A stretch of DNA of 64,000 nt. It comes from Neobacillus niacini (GTDB lineage Bacteria; Bacillota; Bacilli; Bacillales; Cytobacillaceae). Shown here piece by piece: positions 30,535 through 39,206 of the stretch. The DNA lies in assembly GCF_000759675.1 (NCBI RefSeq), contig NZ_BAWM01000035.1, positions 1 through 64,000 on the forward strand, written 5' to 3'. The notes beneath the pieces are model-generated. The model searched no databases, was not told where the DNA came from, and saw only the letters and a list, made by a program, of their open reading frames with translations. The translations under genes and the position numbers were made by a program. Numbering within the stretch: the stretch's first letter is position 1; each line of letters opens with the position of its first letter.

Positions 30535-31158
30535 ATGGAAGATAATACTAAGAAAGTAAAAATAGCAGTAAATGGGGGCATTAATTTTGGCTCAAAGCTT
30601 TCAGCGAAACAGCTTCTTGTTTTAGCAAAATATCTAGGCGATGAAGAAATTGAATTAACAACATTCCAACAGCTTTATCTTGAAATTCCAGCTGACCAAA
30701 AGCAGGATATTATTGCAGAGTTTGAGGAAGCTGGACTACAATGTTATCCTGTAGGCAATTTTGTAAAGAGTTTACGGACATGTAATTTTTGCAAGGGTGC
30801 AGAGGCAGAAGGAATGCCGGTTGCAATTGAATTAAATAACAGAATCGCCGGTATACCTGTTCCCTTTACGTTGAAACCGGCTTATACAGGGTGTCCGATC
30901 GGGTGTGGAGAACCTATGGTAAATGATATTGGTGTAATGAAAGTAAAAGATACTTATAATTTATACGTAGGAGGCAAAACCAAAGGTCAGGATGCAGTGG
31001 CCGGAAAACTAATACGAGAAAACCTTACTCCGGAACAATTGTATATAGTTGTTGATAAAATTATCCAACTTTATAGTGAGCAAGGAAAAAAACGTGAACC
31101 CTTTCATAAGTTTGTCAATCGAATTGGATATGAGACGCTTAACGAACACCTATATTAA
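30535..31158 (+). CDS. Nitrite/sulfite reductase-like siroheme/Fe-S protein, single half
   Basis: 207 residues, about a third the size of an assimilatory reductase. Residues 7-70 resemble the ferredoxin-like half domain (KVKIAVNGGINFGSKLS). Four cysteines follow in TCNFCKG (about residue 83) and TGCPIGCGEP (about 122), which fits a 4Fe-4S or Fe-S/siroheme site. It is last in the ABC operon, 14 bp after the second ATPase gene. Reduction of an imported ligand or its metal is one idea, but the substrate is unknown. A broken paralogue lies at 43688-43873. Confidence 0.75.
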   Translation: MEDNTKKVKIAVNGGINFGSKLSAKQLLVLAKYLGDEEIELTTFQQLYLEIPADQKQDIIAEFEEAGLQCYPVGNFVKSLRTCNFCKGAEAEGMPVAIELNNRIAGIPVPFTLKPAYTGCPIGCGEPMVNDIGVMKVKDTYNLYVGGKTKGQDAVAGKLIRENLTPEQLYIVVDKIIQLYSEQGKKREPFHKFVNRIGYETLNEHLY

Positions 31159-31188
31159 CAAAAAAATGGTGATTATTAAAAATAAGCA

Positions 31189-31218
31189 TTTACATACCAT
31201 ACGGGGGTATAATATAAT
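31189..31218 (+). promoter_or_regulatory. csoR-copZ promoter with CsoR operator
   Basis: TTTACA (31189-31194) and TATAAT (31213-31218) are 18 bp apart, and between them lies TACCATACGGGGGTATA (31194-31210), the G-rich inverted repeat expected for a Cu(I)-responsive CsoR. Confidence 0.75.
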
Positions 31219-31238
31219 CTTATCAAGGAGGCGAATCA

Positions 31239-31577
31239 ATGGAATCTCAATTAGAAAATCATTCTATGAAAGATGACTGCTGTAGTCATTCAAATAACAG
31301 GAAAAGTCATCATTCCGATAAAACTAAACAAAATTTAGTAAGCCGGTTAAATAGAATTGAAGGTCAAATTCGCGGAATTAAAGGATTAATTGAAAAAGAC
31401 ACATATTGTGATGATGTTATTACTCAAATTTCCGCTTGTCAATCAGCATTAAACAGCGTTGCAAAGATCCTTTTAGAAGGTCATTTAAAAAGCTGTGTTG
31501 TTGAAAGAATTCAAGAAGGTGACCTGGAAGTTTTAGATGAGGTTCTTGTTACCGTCCAACGATTAATGAAGAAATAA
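31239..31577 (+). CDS. csoR: Copper-sensing repressor CsoR
   Basis: 112 residues, all-helical. The Cu(I) ligands of the family are present: Cys in DTYCDDV and His-x3-Cys in EGHLKSC. The N-terminal tail is rich in His and Cys (DDCCSHSNNRKSHH). Cu(I) binding releases it from the operators upstream of this gene and of copA. AGGAGGCGA precedes the ATG. copZ follows after 15 bp. Confidence 0.94.
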   Translation: MESQLENHSMKDDCCSHSNNRKSHHSDKTKQNLVSRLNRIEGQIRGIKGLIEKDTYCDDVITQISACQSALNSVAKILLEGHLKSCVVERIQEGDLEVLDEVLVTVQRLMKK

Positions 31578-31592
31578 TGGGAGGAATATAAA

Positions 31593-31799
31593 ATGGAAAA
31601 AATAACATTAAACGTTCAAGGAATGAGCTGTGGGCATTGTGTAAAGGCAATTGAAGGAAGTGTCGGTGAACTAAAAGGTGTTTCAACTGTGAAAGTGCAT
31701 TTAGAAACAAGTAAAGTTGATGTAGAATATGAAGCGAATCAAGTAACTCTTGATACGATAAAAGAAACAATTGATGATCAAGGCTATGATGTTGCATAG
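31593..31799 (+). CDS. copZ: Copper chaperone CopZ
   Basis: 68 residues, one ferredoxin-like HMA domain with the Cu(I) site GMSCGHC at residues 10-16. It passes Cu(I) to CopA in the cytosol. GGGAGG precedes the ATG. A terminator separates it from copA, which has its own operator. Confidence 0.95.
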   Translation: MEKITLNVQGMSCGHCVKAIEGSVGELKGVSTVKVHLETSKVDVEYEANQVTLDTIKETIDDQGYDVA

Positions 31800-31822
31800 T
31801 TTTCAAAAGTAACTTATACGAA

Positions 31823-31852
31823 CGTGCTGTAATTCAGCACGCTCTCTTTTTC
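31823..31852 (+). terminator. Terminator of csoR-copZ
   Basis: CGTGCTG and CAGCACG arms with a five-base loop, then a T-rich tract. Confidence 0.75.
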
Positions 31853-31860
31853 AAAAAAAT

Positions 31861-31877
31861 ATACCCTATACAGGTAT
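31861..31877 (+). promoter_or_regulatory. CsoR operator before copA
   Basis: ATACCCTATACAGGTAT, an inverted repeat 13 bp before the copA start codon. Confidence 0.6.
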
Positions 31878-31889
31878 GAGGTGTTAGCG

Positions 31890-34325
31890 ATGAGTGAAAA
31901 AGTGTTAGCAAAGAGTGAAAAGGTGTTAGAAAATCAATTTCAAGTTTCAGGAATGACCTGTGCGGCTTGTGCACTTCGGATTGAAAAAGGTTTAAAGAAA
32001 ATGGATGGCGTTAAAGAGGCAAATGTTAATCTAGCCCTTGAAAAAGCAACAGTTAAATATGATGCATCTGTCATGGGACCCGCGGACATTCAAAAAAAGG
32101 TTAGGGCACTAGGTTATGATGTTGTTACCAGCAAAGCTGAATTTGATGTAACGGGGATGACCTGTGCAGCTTGTTCAACAAGAATAGAAAAAGGGCTGAA
32201 TAAAATGGAAGGTGTGGTCCACGCCACAGTAAACCTGGCTCTTGAAAAAGCAACTGTTGAATTTAATCCATCCATTCTTTCACCTAAAAATATGATTCAA
32301 AGAATCGAAAAGCTTGGTTACGGTGCTATCGAAAAGAAAGAGGATAATAAGGAGGAAGCTGTTGACTATCGTTTGAAGGAAATTGAGAAACAGCAAGGTA
32401 AATTTGTCTTTTCTGTCATCCTCTCATTACCGCTTCTGTGGGCGATGGTTGGGCACTTTAGTTTCACAAGCTTTTTATATGTACCAGATGCCCTCATGAA
32501 TCCATGGTTTCAAATGCTTTTAGCAACTCCCGTACAATTTTATATCGGTAAACAATTTTATATCGGTGCGTATAAAGCATTAAGAAATAAGAGTGCAAAT
32601 ATGGATGTTTTAGTAGCCCTAGGAACGTCAGCAGCTTATTTTTACAGTGTCTATCTTGCGATATTAACGCTCGTAAGTGATGAACATCTTGAAGGGCTGT
32701 ATTTTGAAACAAGTGCGATCTTAATAACATTAATTATCCTTGGAAAGCTGTTTGAAGCAAAAGCAAAAGGACGCTCATCAGAAGCTATCAAGAAACTGAT
32801 GGGATTACAAGCAAAAACAGCGACCGTGATTCGTGAAGGAATAGAGAAAGAAATTCCTTTGGAAGATGTTGTAGCAGGTGATATTGTTCTTGTGAAACCA
32901 GGTGAGAAAATCCCTGTTGACGGAGAGATTATTGAGGGTCGGACAGCACTTGATGAGTCGATGATTACAGGCGAAAGTGTACCTGTGGATAAAACCGTTG
33001 GTGACACAGTGATCGGTGCAACAATCAATAAAAATGGTTTTATTAAGCTAAAAGCAACAAAGGTTGGGAGAGATACAGCTCTAGCCCAAATCATTAAAGT
33101 GGTAGAAGAAGCACAGGGCTCTAAGGCCCCAATTCAACGGTTAGCAGACTCCATATCAGGCGTATTTGTTCCGATTGTTGTAGGAATTGCTGTTGTGACC
33201 TTTTTGGTTTGGTTTATTTGGGTAGAACCAGGGAATTTTGCTGAAGCATTAGAAAAAATGATTGCAGTCCTAGTGATTGCCTGTCCTTGTGCTCTGGGTC
33301 TCGCTACTCCAACTTCAATCATGGCCGGGTCCGGAAGATCAGCAGAGTATGGAATTCTTTTTAAGGGTGGAGAACACTTAGAAATGACCCATCGCATCAA
33401 TACTATTATCTTAGATAAAACGGGAACAATTACAAAGGGAGAACCAATTTTAACAGATGTGATCACAGATTTAGATGAAACAGATTTTTTATCTATTGTT
33501 GGCTCAGCTGAAAAGCAATCAGAGCATCCATTAGCAGAGGCGATTGTGCAAGGGATTAAGGAGAAGAATATTGACATTCAAGACTCGACTGACTTTGAAA
33601 GTATCCCAGGTTTTGGAATTAAGGCCGTTATTGATGGAAATGAAGTTTTGATTGGTACACGCCGATTAATGTATAAATTCAATGTTGAAATTGGAGATGC
33701 CTTAGATAAGATGGAAGACCTTGAAAAACAAGGGAAAACTGCTATTCTTGCAGCGATTAACGGAAAGTATGCCGGAATGGTTGCTGTAGCAGATACGATA
33801 AAAGAGACATCCGCTCAGGCAATTAAGCGATTAAAAGAACTTGGGCTTGAAGTCATCATGATCACGGGCGACAACAAGCAGACTGCTATGGCAATTGCGA
33901 CACAAGCTGGAATAGATCAAGTCATTGCAGAAGTTTTACCGGAAGGAAAAGCTGAGGAAGTTAAGAAATTACAGCAGCAGGGTAAGAAAGTCGCGATGGT
34001 AGGGGATGGAATTAACGATGCACCCGCTCTTGCAATTGCTGATATAGGTATGGCTATTGGTACAGGTACAGATGTGGCAATGGAAGCATCAGATATCACC
34101 CTCATTCGCGGGGATTTAAACAGCATTGCCGATGCTATTTATATGAGTAAGAAAACGATTAGAAATATCAAGCAAAACTTGTTTTGGGCATTTGCGTATA
34201 ACACTTTAGGAATACCCTTCGCCGCTTTAGGATTTTTGGCACCTTGGCTTGCAGGGGCGGCAATGGCATTTAGTTCGGTATCTGTCGTGTTGAATGCCCT
34301 TCGGTTACAAAAAGTAAAACTATAA
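31890..34325 (+). CDS. copA: Cu(I)-exporting P1B-type ATPase CopA
   Basis: 811 residues. Two HMA domains with GMTCAAC are near residues 17 and 85. Then come eight membrane helices with the copper site CPC ([12 protein letters not shown]), phosphorylation DKTGT, actuator TGES, nucleotide-binding SEHPLAEAI and hinge [10 protein letters not shown]. It pumps Cu(I) out of the cytosol. The ATG at 31890 is set by GAGGTG; an in-frame GTG at 31881 overlaps the ribosome site. All family residues are intact. Confidence 0.97.
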   Translation: MSEKVLAKSEKVLENQFQVSGMTCAACALRIEKGLKKMDGVKEANVNLALEKATVKYDASVMGPADIQKKVRALGYDVVTSKAEFDVTGMTCAACSTRIEKGLNKMEGVVHATVNLALEKATVEFNPSILSPKNMIQRIEKLGYGAIEKKEDNKEEAVDYRLKEIEKQQGKFVFSVILSLPLLWAMVGHFSFTSFLYVPDALMNPWFQMLLATPVQFYIGKQFYIGAYKALRNKSANMDVLVALGTSAAYFYSVYLAILTLVSDEHLEGLYFETSAILITLIILGKLFEAKAKGRSSEAIKKLMGLQAKTATVIREGIEKEIPLEDVVAGDIVLVKPGEKIPVDGEIIEGRTALDESMITGESVPVDKTVGDTVIGATINKNGFIKLKATKVGRDTALAQIIKVVEEAQGSKAPIQRLADSISGVFVPIVVGIAVVTFLVWFIWVEPGNFAEALEKMIAVLVIACPCALGLATPTSIMAGSGRSAEYGILFKGGEHLEMTHRINTIILDKTGTITKGEPILTDVITDLDETDFLSIVGSAEKQSEHPLAEAIVQGIKEKNIDIQDSTDFESIPGFGIKAVIDGNEVLIGTRRLMYKFNVEIGDALDKMEDLEKQGKTAILAAINGKYAGMVAVADTIKETSAQAIKRLKELGLEVIMITGDNKQTAMAIATQAGIDQVIAEVLPEGKAEEVKKLQQQGKKVAMVGDGINDAPALAIADIGMAIGTGTDVAMEASDITLIRGDLNSIADAIYMSKKTIRNIKQNLFWAFAYNTLGIPFAALGFLAPWLAGAAMAFSSVSVVLNALRLQKVKL

Positions 34326-34339
34326 AGGGGTTAGATTTT

Positions 34340-35176
34340 ATGAAAAAATGGGCAATATCAGCAATTGTTTACCTGCTGGTTGTTGTTGGCGGATATTATG
34401 TATATGCTTCTGTTGCAGAACCAGATTCCCATGGTGAGGAGAAAACAGAACATAATGAAAAAACAGTTGTTCATGAAGACGGAAGCGATGAAAGCCATGA
34501 AGAGGGACATGAAGAAAATGATGACAGTCATAATAGTGTAAATGAAGTCCAGTCGTCGATTCAACTAGAAAATGAAGAATTAGTTATTACTTTAACCGAT
34601 TTGGAAGGGAAGCCTGTTTCTGATTTAGAGGTCAATCACGAAAAATTATTGCATCTAATTGTTGTAAGCTCAGACTTGAAAGAATATCAACATTTACACC
34701 CTGAAACAAACGAGCCAGGTGTTTTTAAGGTATCTCATTCATTAAAAGAAGGGGAATACAAGGCGTTTGTGGATATTAAACCCAAGGGAAAGAATTATCA
34801 AGTTGAACCTATTTCATTTGCAGTTGGGGAAAAACACGATGACCATAGTGATGATGTTTTACAAGCAGACACTGCTTTGGTAAGAGAAGTTGGGGGACAT
34901 AAGGCAATTTTGGAACCTAGTTCTTTACAAACAAATGAGGATATTGAGCTTAAGTTTGATTTAGCTGGAGAAACACCGGAACAGTATCTTGGAGCATTAG
35001 GCCATGTGGTAGTCCTGGATGAAAAAGGAGAAAAATACATTCACGTTCACCCCCTAGAAGGAAATGAACCTGTATTTGCAACAGAATTTCATGAGTCAGG
35101 AATTTACAAAATATGGGCAGAGTTTAAGCTTAACGGAGAGGTATTTGTATTCCCTTACGTTGTTGAAATCAAATAG
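34340..35176 (+). CDS. Membrane-anchored His-rich protein, probable copper binder
   Basis: 278 residues: an N-terminal membrane helix (5-23), an acidic, His-rich spacer (about 29-66), and two similar extracellular beta domains, each with an His-x-His-Pro motif (KEYQHLHPETNEPG near residue 120; EKYIHVHPLEGNEP near 236). I know relatives beside copA in other Bacillaceae but no proven role. The repeated HxHP and the genomic place, 14 bp after copA, suggest copper binding outside the membrane. A terminator follows. Confidence 0.7.
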   Translation: MKKWAISAIVYLLVVVGGYYVYASVAEPDSHGEEKTEHNEKTVVHEDGSDESHEEGHEENDDSHNSVNEVQSSIQLENEELVITLTDLEGKPVSDLEVNHEKLLHLIVVSSDLKEYQHLHPETNEPGVFKVSHSLKEGEYKAFVDIKPKGKNYQVEPISFAVGEKHDDHSDDVLQADTALVREVGGHKAILEPSSLQTNEDIELKFDLAGETPEQYLGALGHVVVLDEKGEKYIHVHPLEGNEPVFATEFHESGIYKIWAEFKLNGEVFVFPYVVEIK

Positions 35177-35188
35177 CATTAGTAAAAG

Positions 35189-35218
35189 GTTCCTGTACAC
35201 TTTGTCAGGAACTCTTTT
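35189..35218 (+). terminator. Terminator after the copA operon
   Basis: GTTCCTG and CAGGAAC arms, then CTCTTTTG. Confidence 0.65.
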
Positions 35219-35312
35219 GTTATTTGAAACTAAATTTCTTATCTAGCAAGATAGGATGAATGTCGATTTTTAAAAAAATGTATCAGAAAAAGTCATAATG
35301 TATTAAATGACA

Positions 35313-35331
35313 TATCCCCCCAGGGGGGATA
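35313..35331 (+). promoter_or_regulatory. Perfect G/C-tract operator of the second CsoR-type repressor
   Basis: TATCCCCCCAGGGGGGATA is a perfect 9-bp inverted repeat around a central A, with AAT completing a possible -10. It differs from the two copper operators and so probably belongs to the repressor encoded next to it. Confidence 0.8.
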
Positions 35332-35356
35332 ATATGTTAGTAAGGAGGAATACACA

Positions 35357-35650
35357 ATGACCGATAATGACCACAAGCACAGTCACGAACATAAACATAG
35401 AAAAAGTGTTATCAATCGTCTTTCAAGAATTGAAGGACATATAAGAGGTGTTAAACAAATGGCAATCGAAGACCGTGATTGCTCCGATATTCTTCTTCAA
35501 ATTGCAGCTGTAAGAAAGGCACTCGATAATACGGCAAAACTAATTTTAGAAGATCACTTAGAAACCTGTCTCGTAGATGCAGTCCACCAAGGAAATGAGC
35601 AGGAAGTATTAGAGGATATTAAAAGGGCTCTAAAAAATTTTAATCTTTAA
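35357..35650 (+). CDS. Second CsoR/RcnR-family metal-sensing repressor
   Basis: 97 residues, DUF156 helical fold (INRLSRIEGHIRGVKQMAIEDRDCSDILLQIAAVRKAL). Candidate metal ligands are Cys in DRDCSD, His-x3-Cys in EDHLETC and a His-rich N-terminus (DNDHKHSHEHKHRK). The basic N-terminus resembles nickel/cobalt-type more than copper-type members, so the effector is uncertain. It lies behind its own palindromic operator and 12 bp before a MATE transporter, which it most likely controls. Confidence 0.85.
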   Translation: MTDNDHKHSHEHKHRKSVINRLSRIEGHIRGVKQMAIEDRDCSDILLQIAAVRKALDNTAKLILEDHLETCLVDAVHQGNEQEVLEDIKRALKNFNL

Positions 35651-35662
35651 GGTGGATGAAAT

Positions 35663-37018
35663 ATGGAGGAGATACAAAATCAGAGAGAACAAACTACCAA
35701 ACAAAAAATTGCAGCCATCATTTCTTTAGCGGTACCGGCAATGATTGAAAATATTTTACAAACCATCGTGGGTTTCGTGGATACGCTATTCGTTTCAAGA
35801 TTAGGGTTAAATGAAGTGACAGCAGTGGGTATTGCGAACGCAGTATTAGCTGTTTATATCGCAATATTCATGGCCTTAGGGGTTGGGACTTCCTCCCTTA
35901 TTGCTAGAAGTATTGGGGCTGGAGATATAGAAAAGGCAAAGTCCATTGCTCATCAATCAACCATACTTTCAGGTATATTTGGAATATTGTTTGGGCTGAT
36001 TTCTTTGTTTTACAGTGAACACCTTCTCCAATTAATGGGTGCAGAGTCTGAAGTGTTGGCAGATGGGGCTGCGTATTTTAAAATCGTCGCCATTCCCTCC
36101 ATTTTTATCTCTCTAATGTTTACCTTAGGAAGTATCTTACGAGCAGCTGGAGACACAAAGACACCGATGAAAGTTAGCTGGTGGATCAATATTCTCCACA
36201 TTGGTTTAGATTACCTATTAATCTTTGGGATATTTGGTGTTCCTGGTTTTGGAGTTGAGGGAGCAGCATGGGCTACAGTTGTTGTACGTATAATTGGCAC
36301 CATCGCCCTGTTTTATTATATTAAAAAATCAAAAATATCGTTTTCTTTTGTTGGAAAGGTATCAAAGGAGGACTCCTACTCTATTTTAAAGATCTCTACT
36401 CCAGCTGCAATTGAGAGATTAATTATGAGATTAGGACAGGTGCTTTATTTTGGTTTAATAGTCAAAATTGGAGCGGATGCCTATGCAGCTCATATGATTG
36501 CTGGAAATATTGAAACGTTCTCCTATATGCCAGGGTATGGATTAGCCGTTGCTGCAACTACTTTAGTGGGTCAAAGTATAGGGGCAAAACGCTTCAAAGA
36601 TGCTTATGCATATGGAATGATTACAACTGTTATTGCCATTGCATTCATGAGTTTTATAGGAGTTCTATTATTTATCTTATCTCCTTGGTTTGCTGTTTGG
36701 TTTACTACAGAAAAAAATGCAGTGGATATGGTTGTAACCGCCTTAAGAATAGATGCTTTTGCACAACCTGCATTAGCAATTGGTCTAGTATTAGCTGGGG
36801 CTCTGCAAGGAGCAGGTGATACGAAAAGCCCTATGTATAGCACAGCATTAGGAATGTGGGTAATAAGGATTTTAGGTGTTTATATTCTTGGAATTCAATT
36901 AAGTATGGGAATTGCAGGAGTGTGGTTAGCTATTGCTCTAGATTTATATGTTCGAGCTATATATCTTTTTTACAGATTTAGTGCCTATAAGATTAAACAA
37001 AGGGTGAAAGGTGCATAA
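35663..37018 (+). CDS. MATE-family efflux transporter
   Basis: 451 residues, twelve membrane helices in two homologous halves, with the NorM-type segment PAMIENILQTIVGFVDTLFVSRLG at the start. MATE proteins usually export organic cations in exchange for H+ or Na+. Its place under a metal-responsive repressor suggests that the substrate is a metal complex or metallophore, or a compound made under metal stress (inference). Confidence 0.88.
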   Translation: MEEIQNQREQTTKQKIAAIISLAVPAMIENILQTIVGFVDTLFVSRLGLNEVTAVGIANAVLAVYIAIFMALGVGTSSLIARSIGAGDIEKAKSIAHQSTILSGIFGILFGLISLFYSEHLLQLMGAESEVLADGAAYFKIVAIPSIFISLMFTLGSILRAAGDTKTPMKVSWWINILHIGLDYLLIFGIFGVPGFGVEGAAWATVVVRIIGTIALFYYIKKSKISFSFVGKVSKEDSYSILKISTPAAIERLIMRLGQVLYFGLIVKIGADAYAAHMIAGNIETFSYMPGYGLAVAATTLVGQSIGAKRFKDAYAYGMITTVIAIAFMSFIGVLLFILSPWFAVWFTTEKNAVDMVVTALRIDAFAQPALAIGLVLAGALQGAGDTKSPMYSTALGMWVIRILGVYILGIQLSMGIAGVWLAIALDLYVRAIYLFYRFSAYKIKQRVKGA

Positions 37019-37228
37019 TAATCTAATATAAACGGGTTTGCAAATACAATGTTACTTTATATCCTTTAAAACAATCATGGGAAGATTCATAGAGAAAAGG
37101 GAGGGGACGGGGATTATTCACCGCCTCCTCCTCAAAATTATTTAATAACATTTAGTGAGTACTCTTAACTGCCTTCAAGAGTAATACAATAGATGTAATT
37201 AAACAACCACAAATAATAATTGCCCCTA
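37019..37228. other. Convergent spacer
   Basis: About 210 bp between the MATE gene and the kinase gene. A weak hairpin TACTCTT/AAGAGTA lies at about 37157-37180. Confidence 0.3.
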
Positions 37229-38599
37229 TCAGCGTGGTAAAGTGATAGTAAAAGATGTTCCTTCGCCAATTAAACTTTTTACGGTAATTTCGCCTCCGTG
37301 GGCTTCAATGAGTTGTCTTACAATAGCTAGGCCCAAACCGAATCCACCAGTTGCCCTTGAACGAGATTTATCCACTCTGTAAAGACGATCAAAAATTCGA
37401 GGAAGATCATTTTGCGGAATTCCTATTCCCTGGTCTATAATAGATATTTGTACTTTTCCGTTCTCTTCAACTGCCCGTATCGAAGTTGTACTCGATTCTT
37501 TTGAATATTTAAGACTATTATCTATTAGGTTGATTAAAACTTGTTCAAATCGAATAGGATCTATCTCTACAAATAAGTTTTCTGGACAGTTTAAAATTAA
37601 TTTTATTCCTTTATTGGTAAATGCAGGCAAAACCCTGTCATAGATAGACTGAGCAAATTTGCTAAAATTAACTTTTTCTTTATTAATAGAAAACCTATTC
37701 TGGTCTAATTTCGCTAAATCAAATAACTCTTTTACTAAACTACTCACTCGTTGAGATTCTTCCTTAATTATATCTAGGTATTGGACTCTATCCGTTTCGT
37801 CCAGATTATTTCGTCTAGCAATATCGGCATACCCATTAATATAGGTTAATGGGGTACGAAGTTCATGAGATATACTTGCTAAAAATTCATTTCGCTCCTG
37901 TTTTAAATAATTTAAATCATTAGCAAGCGTTTGAATGGAATGTGAAAGCTCACCTAACTCATCATTAGAAGGTTTTGGAAGAGTAACAGAAAAGTCACCT
38001 TTGCTTAATTTCTTTGTTGCTTCCTTCATTGTAATTAAAGGCTTCGTTAATGCTTTTGATAAAAAGAAAATGAAAATCAGAATTGTGAAAAGGATTAACA
38101 GTGATGCAATAAAGATATGTTTATTTAATTGGGAGATGAGCTTTTGAACATCAAAAGTGTTCTTGAACATATATACATAACCGAAATTCTTTCCATCTTT
38201 TTTAAATGCTGTAACCGTAGCAATATACTGTTCATTTTTCCAATCGTCTTGTATTATTTTTCCGTTTCTAGAAAGATTAGAGTTAGAAATAGGGATATTC
38301 AATATGTCTTTAATATTGCTATTAATTTCTATAGAGGTAAGGATTATCTCACCCTTTGTGTTAGTTACCACAACCTGGGTGTCAGAATGTGAACCCATTA
38401 AACTAATATGACTTAGTGTGTGGGGGTCAGAATTAATTTCTAATATATCACGTTGACTATTTCCTTTTTCTAGAAGTGAATCATATTCTTGGTGGACTCG
38501 AGAGTGTACTAAATTTCTATGTAAAAAAGTCATAGAAACAATTTCTATTAACAATATACATAAAGAGAACCATAACCCTAATTTTATGGAGATTTTCAT
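37229..38599 (-). CDS. Sensor histidine kinase of the island regulon
   Basis: 456 residues. TM1 (about 9-28) and TM2 (about 162-182) enclose a 130-residue sensor domain. HAMP follows (about 184-237), then the phosphoacceptor His in SISHELRTPLTYI (about residue 248) and the HATPase N, G1 and G2 boxes (NLIDNSLKYS, DQGIGI, GGFGLGLAI). It is probably a copper or cell-envelope sensor, judged from its regulon. Its partner regulator is at 40212 but the two are separated by a GGDEF gene and a spacer, and each has its own regulon site, so they are independently transcribed. Confidence 0.9.
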   Translation of the reverse strand: MKISIKLGLWFSLCILLIEIVSMTFLHRNLVHSRVHQEYDSLLEKGNSQRDILEINSDPHTLSHISLMGSHSDTQVVVTNTKGEIILTSIEINSNIKDILNIPISNSNLSRNGKIIQDDWKNEQYIATVTAFKKDGKNFGYVYMFKNTFDVQKLISQLNKHIFIASLLILFTILIFIFFLSKALTKPLITMKEATKKLSKGDFSVTLPKPSNDELGELSHSIQTLANDLNYLKQERNEFLASISHELRTPLTYINGYADIARRNNLDETDRVQYLDIIKEESQRVSSLVKELFDLAKLDQNRFSINKEKVNFSKFAQSIYDRVLPAFTNKGIKLILNCPENLFVEIDPIRFEQVLINLIDNSLKYSKESSTTSIRAVEENGKVQISIIDQGIGIPQNDLPRIFDRLYRVDKSRSRATGGFGLGLAIVRQLIEAHGGEITVKSLIGEGTSFTITLPR

Positions 38600-38646
38600 A
38601 GGTAAACACCTCTTGGACTTAATAAACTTATTTTATTAAAATAATG

Positions 38647-38662
38647 TGAAGAAAGTATGCAG
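38647..38662 (-). promoter_or_regulatory. Island regulon site 2 (before the kinase)
   Basis: On the minus strand CTGCA (38662-38658) and CTTCA (38651-38647), 11 bp apart, 48 bp before the kinase start. Confidence 0.7.
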
Positions 38663-38698
38663 ATGATCTAAATATTGTTTGAAAAATTGCTACAAAAT

Positions 38699-38714
38699 CT
38701 TGTTACTTTCTGCA
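38699..38714 (+). promoter_or_regulatory. Island regulon site 3 (before the 48-residue protein)
   Basis: CTTGT (38699) and CTGCA (38710), 11 bp apart, with TTTAAT following at 38721. Confidence 0.6.
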
Positions 38715-38786
38715 CAATTCTTTAATAAACTCAAAAATAGATTAATACTTATTCTACACACTAAAGCAAGTTTTAGGAGGAACAAT

Positions 38787-38933
38787 ATGAATCTTAAGCA
38801 GCTAATGAAGCAGGAAACAATAACTTTAAATAAGAAAAATACGCTACAAAACTTAATGAGTAACTTATTTAAAACTATAGTTGTTGGTAGAAGATCAAAT
38901 CTTATTGTAAAGGGTAAGATAGACAACAATTAA
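38787..38933 (+). CDS. 48-residue basic protein in the island regulon
   Basis: The ATG at 38787 lies six bases after TAGGAGG, one of the best ribosome sites in the island, and a regulon site lies 73 bp upstream. The product is small, basic and without membrane segment or signal peptide: about ten Lys/Arg in 48 residues, many Asn and Leu, no Cys and no His. It could be an amphipathic cytosolic or RNA/DNA-binding peptide. I do not recognise a family. A terminator at 39081-39110 follows at a distance. Confidence 0.6.
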   Translation: MNLKQLMKQETITLNKKNTLQNLMSNLFKTIVVGRRSNLIVKGKIDNN

Positions 38934-39206
38934 TTGCAAAATTGGATTTGTTATTTTGTTAATAGCTGGCTGAATATTAATTAATAACATCCAAAAATCA
39001 AAAAAGGGGAAATGTCCTCTACTCATCTGACTGTTCATGCAGTAGAGATAAATGTCAGTGCCATTAATGTACTATATAAAAAATCGCTTCCAATTGGAAA
39101 CGATTTTTTTGTTTCTCCTTATTATGTTCATTTTAAAAATGGAAGGGAAGTCAATCTTGAAAATCAATAAAAAAAGTGATGTATCCATAGATAATCATCA
39201 ACTTAT
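38934..39206. other. Spacer with convergent terminator
   Basis: No gene. A strong symmetrical hairpin AATCGCTTCC/GGAAACGATT at 39081-39110 with a T-run ends transcription from both sides, and a weaker CTCTACT/AGTAGAG pair lies around 39016-39047. Confidence 0.5.
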
